This document shows, piece by piece, positions 1 through 6,621 of a DNA stretch of 31,395 bases; position 1 is the first letter of the stretch, and the number at the start of each line of letters is the position of its first letter. The notes beneath the pieces are model-generated. The model worked only from the letters and a program-made list of their open reading frames with translations, did no database searches and had not been told where the DNA came from. The stretch lies in contig CAJLTA010000025.1 in NCBI GenBank assembly GCA_905209455.1, positions 1 to 31,395 of the forward strand. Direction: 5' to 3'. Made by a program: the position numbers and the translations under genes. This stretch comes from an uncultured Collinsella sp. (GTDB lineage: Bacteria > Actinomycetota > Coriobacteriia > Coriobacteriales > Coriobacteriaceae).

Positions 1-1057
1 GCGCCAGCGCGCCGGAGCCAGTCGCGTAGTACCAGGTCCCGCCGTCGAGGACCCATCCGGTCGCCATCGCGCCGGAGGCGTTGAACCAGTACATGGAGCC
101 GTTGCACTCGTAGAGCCCGGTGGCCATTACACCGCCCGCGTCGGGGTCGAGCCAATACCAGGCTCCGCCCTGGCGCAACCATCCGGTATACGCTTTGCCG
201 TCAGAGGTTGCGTAATACCAAGTGCCCTCTTTTAACTGCCAGTAATAAAGAGAGACATCAACATACGCGTAATTCATATCAACATTTCCGCTAATACCAG
301 AAACTTTTCCGCGGCTTGTATACTGCCAAAAGCTGTAACTGGCGGTATAGTGACATTGGGAGTTGTATTGAGCAATCCAATGATCCCAAGAACCGCTCTT
401 AAATACAGGGTCGGTCAATATATTGTTAAACCAATTTAGGTTTGCATAAATGCCTGGCTTATATCCAGCACTAGAAATCTTATTACAGAATGTCTGAGCT
501 CTAGATGCAATTCCGGATTGACGACCATCTGCAATAATTGTCTTGTCCTCAAGATCGTAATACACCGGTAGCCTAGGATTGTGCCCCGATAGGCAGTCAA
601 TCACCATGGACGCCTCATCGGCTGCCTGTTGATTATCAAAAGCATATGAATAGACATAGACGCCGTAGGGAATTGCGAGTCGCTCGCACTCAGAAATATT
701 TCGATTAAATTGATAGTCAACTCGACCGCCGAAAGACGGAGCGCCAAACCCAACGCGCAGAATAGCGAAATCGATGCCAGAAGCTTTAACTGCGTCCCAA
801 TCAATACGCCCTTGGTGCTCGCTGACGTCAATGCCCTGAGCTGTAACCCCATCGGGAAGAGCGTCCATAGACAATAAAGCTATTCCGTCTTCTTCGGAAG
901 AAGCATCATCTGAAACTAATTGTCCACCCTCATAACGCCAAGAATTCTCAACCAGAGTCTGAGCAGCCTCTGCATCCGCAGGGCATACAAACATAGAAAC
1001 GGGCGCAAAGAGCATCAGCACCAACAATGCCGAAAACAACTTAAGATGTTTGTTCAT
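1..1057 (-). CDS. GH25 muramidase (lysozyme) with C-terminal cell-wall-binding repeats, 3' end cut by window
   Basis: Translating the minus strand from the ATG at 1057 gives 352 residues that run off the window edge without a stop. Residues 1-32 look like a signal peptide (basic start, hydrophobic core, ending near ADAEAA). Residues 75-270 form a glycoside hydrolase family 25 domain. It shows the N-terminal GIDVSEHQG strand with D77, the YYDLED segment with acidic D168 and E170, and a late GNVDMNYA segment. GH25 enzymes cleave the MurNAc-GlcNAc bond of peptidoglycan. From residue 278 onward come aromatic cell-wall-binding repeats of the type GTWYYATSDGKAYTGWL, which continue past the edge. 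A weak GAGG Shine-Dalgarno site precedes the ATG. The protein is probably secreted and wall-attached, and acts in wall turnover or lysis of other cells. The repeat end (1-180) is much richer in GC than the catalytic part. The family call is firm; the full length is unknown. Confidence 0.9.
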   Translation of the reverse strand, partial: MNKHLKLFSALLVLMLFAPVSMFVCPADAEAAQTLVENSWRYEGGQLVSDDASSEEDGIALLSMDALPDGVTAQGIDVSEHQGRIDWDAVKASGIDFAILRVGFGAPSFGGRVDYQFNRNISECERLAIPYGVYVYSYAFDNQQAADEASMVIDCLSGHNPRLPVYYDLEDKTIIADGRQSGIASRAQTFCNKISSAGYKPGIYANLNWFNNILTDPVFKSGSWDHWIAQYNSQCHYTASYSFWQYTSRGKVSGISGNVDMNYAYVDVSLYYWQLKEGTWYYATSDGKAYTGWLRQGGAWYWLDPDAGGVMATGLYECNGSMYWFNASGAMATGWVLDGGTWYYATGSGALA

Positions 1058-1322
1058 GTAAACCTCGTCATTCGCTCTTGATTGCGTCTAGCTTACAGCA
1101 TAGCTATGAAAGATTCCCGAACATCTAACAGGACAAGATGCCATCTAGGACAATAAATAGTTGGGCGCAATGCTGCAAAGAAAAGAAGAACTTACCGGCA
1201 GGGTTGAACCCGCAGGCTCATTGCCCCCTCCTCTTGCCCCCAAGAATACCGACTTCAAATAAACTTTCAAACCAGATGTCAAAAAGGTAGGGGGCCCAGA
1301 GAGTCCCCTACAACTCGGAATT
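1058..1322. other. Intergenic region upstream of the GH25 gene
   Basis: This 265-base gap holds the GH25 gene's leader and promoter on the minus strand and the terminator of the preceding NlpC gene at 1281-1311. I see no convincing -35/-10 pair. A TATGCT-like -10 lies about 50 bases before the start but lacks a good -35. No ORF or RNA gene is evident. Confidence 0.4.
1281..1311 (-). terminator. Rho-independent terminator after the NlpC/P60 reading frame
   Basis: On the minus strand a 7-bp stem (GTAGGGG, 1311-1305, with CCCCTAC, 1293-1287) is followed by CTTTTTG at 1286-1280. It lies 12 bases beyond the stop codon at 1323, so it ends the transcript of the split cell-wall peptidase gene. That this terminator survives suggests the gene was functional recently. 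Confidence 0.8.
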
Positions 1323-2462
1323 CTAACGAATCAGTATTACTTTCGATGGGCCCAAAGCGGTCAAACCGGAGATGCGATTTCCATAACCATCACTATGCCA
1401 GAACATATTTTCGCTCGGCGAATTGCCCCAGAAAAAGCCAATGTGGCTATCGTCCGCATATGGGTTGTAAGGATTGAAGAACACAATGTCCCCCTTACGA
1501 GCCAAACCACTACGTAACAACTCATCAATAGAGTTGAAATAAGTCACGTTCGCACACGTATCGATAGCGTAGCCGTACCAACGATAAGCGTTTACGCAGC
1601 CGCCCCTTCCGGGACCTCCACTCCAAGGGGAATGGCTCTGCTCGGCGGCAATGGGAGCTAAATTCCCGCCCGCCTTCATATATGCATGCGATACAAATCC
1701 ACCACAATTCATGCCCGTATAACCGTCCCAACGCGGATCACCCTTTGGGTACATGCACGTTTCCTGGCTGAGATGCGTGTCGTAGCGTGTTCCACGGTAA
1801 TAGCCGTCGTTTTCGTGGCTCATAAGCCAATTGACCAAGCTGGACCTATTGACCCCCAAAACAGAACCAGACGTATTCAACCATGCACCACTTGCATTGA
1901 AGTAATAGTCAACGCCATCGATTTTCAGCCACCCGTTAGCAAACATGGCACCCGAAGGCTGGAGCCAGTACCACGTACCGCCGTCATTAAGCCATCCAGT
2001 TTTCATCTTGAATGTGGAAGGGTCCATCCAATACCACGCACCGTTGACATATTGCCAACCAGACTTAAGGACACCATTGGAAGATGCGTAGTACCAAGTA
2101 TTGCCACTTTCGTCAGAAGCGTCTTTCGACATAATCCAACCAGACGCCACGTTAACGACACCATTCGCATCCGCATAGAAAACCGCATCTCCAATATGAA
2201 TCACACCTGGCAATGAAGACGAGTCAGTACGATCAGCGACTACAGGAGATCCATCAGATGAAGTAGGCAACGGCTCGCTCAGTGCTCCAGACGAATTCGC
2301 CCATGCCATACCATCGTTCAAGTTGATCCAGCACGAAGATGCCATTGCACCGGAATCATAAGAAAAATAGCGCTTGCTTCCTACCGCAAATTCACCAGTA
2401 CGCATTGCGCCGGATACATCATCAAGGTAATACCAGGCGCTTCCGGACTTTATCCATCGCCC
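1323..2462 (-). pseudogene. 3' part of a cell-wall-binding NlpC/P60-type peptidase gene, cut off from its start by an in-frame TGA
   Basis: This frame continues directly, in register, from the gene at 2463-3533 after a single TGA codon (2465-2463). It opens in the middle of an aromatic repeat (GRWIKSGSAWYYL). The first internal ATG, at 2405, has no Shine-Dalgarno site, so independent translation is unlikely. Numbering from that ATG, repeats occupy roughly residues 1-180. Residues 185-360 look like an NlpC/P60 cysteine peptidase: a GMNCGGF segment with candidate nucleophile C234, then KGDIVFFNP and DSHIGFFWG with candidate H321. Such enzymes cut peptide stems of peptidoglycan. Without readthrough the catalytic domain is not made as part of a secreted protein. 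The alternatives are a sequencing error, a recent nonsense mutation or programmed TGA readthrough. Confidence 0.75.
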
Positions 2463-3533
2463 TCATTGAATAGCTCCGTTTGATGCGGCGTAATACCAAG
2501 TACCATCAGCAAGTGCCCAGCCTGTTGCCATGGCACCTGAGCTCGTAAGGAAATAGGTGGACGAGCCCACTTGCACAAAGCCCGTGAGCATAATATGGCT
2601 TCCTGGATCCAGGTAATACCAAGAATTCCCTAGAAGTAACCAACCTCCATGCAGTAAGCCGTTGGAGTCAGCGTAATACCAGTTGTTGTCAATAAGTGCC
2701 CACTGGGAGGATAGCATGGCCCCTGAACTGTTAAAGATATAAGAGGTGCCATTGCATTCATTCAGCCCGGTGGCCATAGAACCGTCTGCAGGATCAAGCC
2801 AGTACCAACGACCCCCATCCGAGAGCCAGCCCTTTACCAGAGCGCCAGAGCCGGAAAAATAATGCCAGACAGAAGCATCAAGATGCCATCCGATAAGCAT
2901 TGCACCAGAAGAAGAGAATCCATACGTAGCTCCCCCAATCTGCAGCATCGCATCGTGGACCATTTTGCCCTCATCATCCAGCCAATACCAGTTGCTGCCG
3001 TCTGAAAGCCAGCCTTTTACCATGGCGCCAGAACCGGAGAAATAACGCCAAGCAGAAGTGGAGCCCGTAGAATCTAGGTACCAGCCGACACGCATTGCGC
3101 CCGAAGAGGAGAAGGCATACGTCGCACCCCCGACTTGAACCAACCCATCCTGAGCCATTCGACCTTCGTCGTCGAACCAGTACCAGCTACCGTCTATATG
3201 TCTCCAAGAAGAAACAGCGATTGTTCCGTCGGACAAGCCCCAACGCCAAAAACCAGCCCCTTCTTCGGGTGATATCCACCCCTGATGCCAAATAATTTGA
3301 TTCGAAACCTCGGAAGGGGTCTCATTATCCACCTGAGAGTTCTGCTCGACAGCGAAGGTCGATTCGCGCTGAGCATCAACGCCTGACTCGACAGAAGCAA
3401 TAGCAACGTTAGATGCGGGACCTTCGTCAGTGTTATTCGAATCAAGGGCGTATAACATCGAGGGCGAACCCAAAAGGAGCCCAAAAGAAATGAGGCCCGA
3501 AAAAGCCAGCACTCCGAATGACCATTTCTTCAT
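2463..3533 (-). CDS. Secreted cell-wall-binding-repeat protein, truncated by an in-frame TGA before its peptidase domain
   Basis: The chosen start is the ATG at 3533 (MKKWSFGVLAFSG), which begins a clear signal peptide of about 30 residues. A GTG at 3554 would add seven residues that do not suit a signal sequence. The mature part starts with a Ser/Asn/Glu-rich stretch and then carries about eight aromatic repeats (pattern GWLSDG.WYWLDDEG.M and YFSGSGAMVKGW), which in this family bind cell-wall polymers. The frame stops at TGA (codon 357) inside a repeat, and the same frame continues for 379 more codons into an NlpC/P60-like domain. Read through, the protein would have 736 codons. As it stands it could only be a wall-binding protein without catalytic activity. 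It lies 80 bases after the gene at 3614-4870 and may be cotranscribed with it. Confidence 0.8.
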   Translation of the reverse strand: MKKWSFGVLAFSGLISFGLLLGSPSMLYALDSNNTDEGPASNVAIASVESGVDAQRESTFAVEQNSQVDNETPSEVSNQIIWHQGWISPEEGAGFWRWGLSDGTIAVSSWRHIDGSWYWFDDEGRMAQDGLVQVGGATYAFSSSGAMRVGWYLDSTGSTSAWRYFSGSGAMVKGWLSDGSNWYWLDDEGKMVHDAMLQIGGATYGFSSSGAMLIGWHLDASVWHYFSGSGALVKGWLSDGGRWYWLDPADGSMATGLNECNGTSYIFNSSGAMLSSQWALIDNNWYYADSNGLLHGGWLLLGNSWYYLDPGSHIMLTGFVQVGSSTYFLTSSGAMATGWALADGTWYYAASNGAIQ

Positions 3534-3559
3534 AACAGCACGGTATCCAATCACGCAGC

Positions 3560-3587
3560 GGCCCCGTCGCTTCAGGGCAACGGGGCC
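3560..3587 (-). terminator. GC-rich hairpin between two cell-wall genes (possible weak terminator)
   Basis: An 8-bp perfect stem (GGCCCCGT, 3560-3567, with ACGGGGCC, 3580-3587) has a 12-base loop. It lies 26 bases after the stop of the gene ending at 3614 and just before the next gene's start. No T-run follows on either strand, so it could be a partial terminator or an RNA-stabilising hairpin rather than a full stop. Confidence 0.4.
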
Positions 3588-3613
3588 TCAATCAAAACTA
3601 GCTCAGTAATGTG

Positions 3614-4870
3614 CTAGCCAATTTGCTGGCAGTTTTTGCACTCTCGTGAAGCGCCACGCCTCTGGGCCTCCTGAATAGAGATCTGCGAATAGCCCTTTGC
3701 GTCCTTACCAACGGTACGGCACTTATGCGTATGGTAAACATCGCTACCGTTCTTATACCAAACTAAACCGTAGCCCGGAATCCACTTGCCGTCCTCGCCG
3801 ACATAGTAGGAGCCAACCCAGGCATTCGTAGCCATGGCACCGGAAGACTGGAGGTAGTAGTCGCCGACCCAGGCGTCGTGAGCCATAGCGCCGGAACCGC
3901 TAAAGTAGTACCAGGCGCCGCCGACCTGACGCCAGCCGGTGGCCATCGCGCCGGAATCGTCGAACCAGTACCAAACTCCACCAACGTTAGCCCAAGAGTT
4001 AGAGGCCATAGCGCCCGAACCTCCGAGCCAATACCACGTGCCGCCATTGCTGAGCCAGCCGGTTGCCATGGCGCCCGAACCGCTCGCATAGTACCAAGAG
4101 CCGCCTGCCAAGAACCAGCCAGTGACCATTGCACCGGAGTCGCCGAACCAGTACCAGGAGCCGCCGAGGCTGCGCCAGCTGTTAGCGACCATGGCGCCCG
4201 AGCCGTCGAGGTAGAACCACGTACCGCCGATGTTGAGCCAGCCAGTGACCATCGCACCGGAGGCATTAGTGTAGTACCAGGTACCCGAATCGTTGATCCA
4301 GCCAGTCAGCATGACCCCAGATTCGTTGAAATAGTACCAAGCCCCGCCGAGATTATGCCAACCGGTCAATAGCTCACCGTCGGAGGTCGCATAGGACCAC
4401 TTTCCGTAGATGGAGTCGTAGAACCAGCCACTATGCTGCATGCGGCCATCGGCGTTGGCACCAGGGGTGTTCAGGAAGTAGTTCTTGCCGTCAATCTGAA
4501 CTCGGCCGTATGCCATATCATGGTTTTCGGGATAGAAGTAATACTTGTCCCCACCGATAGACTGCCAGCCCGACACCGCGGTCCCGTCAGCGCCAAAATA
4601 GTACCAGACAGCTTCGTATTCGTTATGCCACTGGTTCGTGACCATGGCGCCAGTTTCGGGATCGAAATAGCGAAGGTTGCCGTCCTCGCACCGAACGAGT
4701 CCAGTCTTCGGACGACCGTCGGAACACCATTCCGTAATCGGTCCACCGCCTCCGCCACCGCCAGCAATATCAGCAAATGAGGGCGCCGGGGCAACCGTCA
4801 TGCAGGCAGCAGCAAATGCAACAACTCCCAGCACTGTTAGTCCGTGCCATCTTTCTCGAAGGTTTTTCAT
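3614..4870 (-). CDS. Secreted cell-wall-binding-repeat protein with a C-terminal Cys/His motif
   Basis: The ATG at 4870 has an AAAAAGGA Shine-Dalgarno site six bases upstream. Residues 1-34 are a signal peptide (hydrophobic AVVAFAAACMTV-like core, ending near SFADIA), followed by a poly-Gly stretch at 37-43. Residues 60-360 are about thirteen aromatic repeats (SGAMVTGWLNIGGTWFYL type), expected to bind wall teichoic acid or polysaccharide. No catalytic domain precedes them. The tail (370-418) has a distinct motif: VYHTHKC (C384), then EAQRRGA, then CKNC (C411 and C414). This resembles the short Y-H-x3-C...A-x3-G-x3-C-x2-C module at the end of various secreted Gram-positive proteins, and probably binds a metal or stabilises the fold. 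The function is otherwise unknown. The coding GC is higher than in the neighbouring split gene. Confidence 0.85.
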   Translation of the reverse strand: MKNLRERWHGLTVLGVVAFAAACMTVAPAPSFADIAGGGGGGGPITEWCSDGRPKTGLVRCEDGNLRYFDPETGAMVTNQWHNEYEAVWYYFGADGTAVSGWQSIGGDKYYFYPENHDMAYGRVQIDGKNYFLNTPGANADGRMQHSGWFYDSIYGKWSYATSDGELLTGWHNLGGAWYYFNESGVMLTGWINDSGTWYYTNASGAMVTGWLNIGGTWFYLDGSGAMVANSWRSLGGSWYWFGDSGAMVTGWFLAGGSWYYASGSGAMATGWLSNGGTWYWLGGSGAMASNSWANVGGVWYWFDDSGAMATGWRQVGGAWYYFSGSGAMAHDAWVGDYYLQSSGAMATNAWVGSYYVGEDGKWIPGYGLVWYKNGSDVYHTHKCRTVGKDAKGYSQISIQEAQRRGASRECKNCQQIG

Positions 4871-5194
4871 ACGACATCCTTTTTCCGAGATTTAAGGCTC
4901 TCTTAAGTTATTTTTAAACTATCAATTCAGTATTTCAACGGGAAATCGATAAAAGGTGTCTTTGTGACTGCAATTTAAATATGAGTCGCCACACCTCAAC
5001 CGTTACGCTAAATAGCTTCTAAGGCAAACTTAGCGCATGAGCGAACTGATTAAACGAGTGAACTGAATAATAAAGCAACAAAATACAAACCTTGGTCATC
5101 AATCACATCTACCGCGGGCCGATAACGCCCGCCTCATGTGCTGCGATATAATCAATCTCACTAGATGCCAAATCAGCAAGCCGAAGGAGCTGAC
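4871..5194. other. Divergent intergenic region between the cell-wall genes and the DUF4869 unit
   Basis: This is a 324-base AT-rich gap with no credible ORF. It must hold promoters in both directions. Towards the minus-strand gene there is a TTGAAA-like -35 (complement of 4933-4938), but its -10 is unclear. Towards the plus strand there is a TATAAT at 5147-5152 and a small hairpin just upstream, listed separately. Confidence 0.5.
5114..5152 (+). promoter_or_regulatory. Candidate promoter of the DUF4869 unit with an adjacent inverted repeat
   Basis: A perfect TATAAT (5147-5152) lies 42 bases before the GTG start at 5195. Upstream is the inverted repeat GCGGGC (5114-5119)/GCCCGC (5127-5132), which would sit over the -35 position. 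No good TTGACA is present, so the site may need an activator, or the repeat may be an operator. Confidence 0.4.
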
Positions 5195-5644
5195 GTGCTA
5201 ACAATTCACTATGGTGATATGGAAAACGTTATCTACAACACGTCCGTTTACTTCGATAACGTATATTCGCCCCAGTGGTTTCAAGACTCCTTTGCCCAAA
5301 GGGTCATAAAATCCATCGACAAAGGCACCGTGGTAGGCCCCAATGCAATCGATACCAAGATTCTAGGCATCATTCCTCCCGAGAAACTATCCAGCGGCAC
5401 CAAAACGCTACTGCTTATGTACTTTATGCCGCAGAATATATATAACGCCTCAAATTGCGGTGATAATTGCGCCTACTGGATTCTGAGGATCGCCGCGCAA
5501 AAGGATCTAACAATCAATCTCTACCACATAATGGATTTTGGAAACGGCAAATTCACGGTAACCATTGCAAATACGGGCGATATAGTCCACACAATGTTTG
5601 ACCTTGTCCCCATAGCTGGAAAATGCCTAAGGGAGAACTCCTGA
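5195..5644 (+). CDS. DUF4869 family protein
   Basis: I chose the GTG at 5195 because GAAGGAG (5183-5189) lies five bases before it and the product then begins MLTIHYGDM, the usual family start. An ATG at 5165 would add ten residues and has no ribosome-binding site. The product is 149 residues with no signal peptide or membrane segment. Conserved-looking stretches are NTSVYF (15-20), a central GDNCAYWILRI and a late NLYHIMDFG. From memory this matches DUF4869, a family of unknown function. It is translationally coupled to the ATPase gene downstream (TGATG, one-base overlap), so the two probably act together. The pair has lower GC than the flanking glycosyltransferase locus, which suggests transfer. 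The family identity is fairly sure; the function is unknown. Confidence 0.8.
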   Translation: MLTIHYGDMENVIYNTSVYFDNVYSPQWFQDSFAQRVIKSIDKGTVVGPNAIDTKILGIIPPEKLSSGTKTLLLMYFMPQNIYNASNCGDNCAYWILRIAAQKDLTINLYHIMDFGNGKFTVTIANTGDIVHTMFDLVPIAGKCLRENS

Positions 5645-6621
5645 TGCGCGGATCATACAAGGTAATTATTCAAAATAACCGGGTTCAGTTTAAACTGACC
5701 ATCAATAGAAATCTGACCATCATCCAAGGTAACAGTGCTACAGGCAAGACAACTCTGCTTGATATGGTGGCAGCTCACGAAGAGCTTGGGGCACAAAGCG
5801 GCGTAACAGTAAGTTGCAAAGTGCCCTGTAAAACAATATCTGGAAAATATTGGCGTAGAGATCTCCAAGAGATTTCCAGCAGTATTGTTTTTATTGATGA
5901 GGGCAATACTTTTGTTCGATCAAGAGAATTTGCCCATGAAGCAAAGCGTAGCTCAAACTACTACGTAATTGTCGCCAGAGAGTCACTGCGCCAACTGCCC
6001 TATAGCGTTGATGAAATCTACGGTCTTAAGAACACCAACCGAACCACAACGAAGTATCCCGTTTACTCTCGTGTCTACACCTCTACATATCGTATTTACG
6101 GTGATACTGATTTTAGAGGCGAGAGGCCCGAGCTTGTCATTGTCGAGGACACAAATTCGGGCTACGAATTCTTCAGTTTGCTATGCAAAAAGAGCAGCAT
6201 TAAATGCATCAGCGCGGGAGGCAAATCAAATATTTGCAACTGCATTATGGACGCACCGGAAAACGACATCCTCGTGATTGCCGACGGTGCCGCCTTTGGA
6301 CCAGAAATTGCGGAAGCAGCTGCTCTATTGCGCCGAAAGAACATCAAGCTATTCCTACCGGAATCGTTTGAATGGCTCGTGTTGAAGTCGGGATTATTCA
6401 ACAGCAAACACATTAAGGACATGCTGCTTAACCCCGCTGAACATATCGAAAGCTCAAAGTTCTTTAGCTGGGAGAAGTTCTTTACTGCAGAACTCATCGA
6501 ATGCTCACGAGACACACGTTTTCGATATGACAAGAGCTGCTTGAACGAGGAGTACCTGAACCCCACCGCTCTTGCAGCTCTGGAGGATACTTTGCCGGAC
6601 CTTGGCATTACTTCGCACTAA
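5644..6621 (+). CDS. P-loop ATPase with a possible TOPRIM-like C-terminal half, partner of DUF4869
   Basis: The start is the ATG at 5644, overlapping the previous stop by one base and preceded by GGGAG (5631-5635). The product is 325 residues. A Walker A motif GNSATGKTT is at 29-37 and a Walker B-like IVFIDEGN at 81-88, but I see no ABC signature. The second half has two hydrophobic strands ending in acidic residues: LVIVEDTNSGYEFF (E168, D169) and ILVIADGAAFG (D214). Their spacing suggests the metal-binding E...D arrangement of TOPRIM folds, as in OLD-family nucleases; this is inference. The protein is cytoplasmic. Its stop (6619-6621) overlaps the stop of the convergent glycosyltransferase gene. 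It could belong to a defence- or stress-type unit with DUF4869, but nothing here proves a role. Confidence 0.7.
   Translation: MRGSYKVIIQNNRVQFKLTINRNLTIIQGNSATGKTTLLDMVAAHEELGAQSGVTVSCKVPCKTISGKYWRRDLQEISSSIVFIDEGNTFVRSREFAHEAKRSSNYYVIVARESLRQLPYSVDEIYGLKNTNRTTTKYPVYSRVYTSTYRIYGDTDFRGERPELVIVEDTNSGYEFFSLLCKKSSIKCISAGGKSNICNCIMDAPENDILVIADGAAFGPEIAEAAALLRRKNIKLFLPESFEWLVLKSGLFNSKHIKDMLLNPAEHIESSKFFSWEKFFTAELIECSRDTRFRYDKSCLNEEYLNPTALAALEDTLPDLGITSH

Noticed and set aside
1195..1225. tRNA-like T-arm (GGGTTCAACCC on the minus strand)
   Set aside because: The loop is one base short, and no acceptor, D-arm or anticodon arm can be folded around it.
3614..4870. CRISPR-like or satellite repeat array
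   Set aside because: The periodicity of roughly 60-66 bases encodes the aromatic protein repeats in one open frame; there are no spacers or identical direct repeats.
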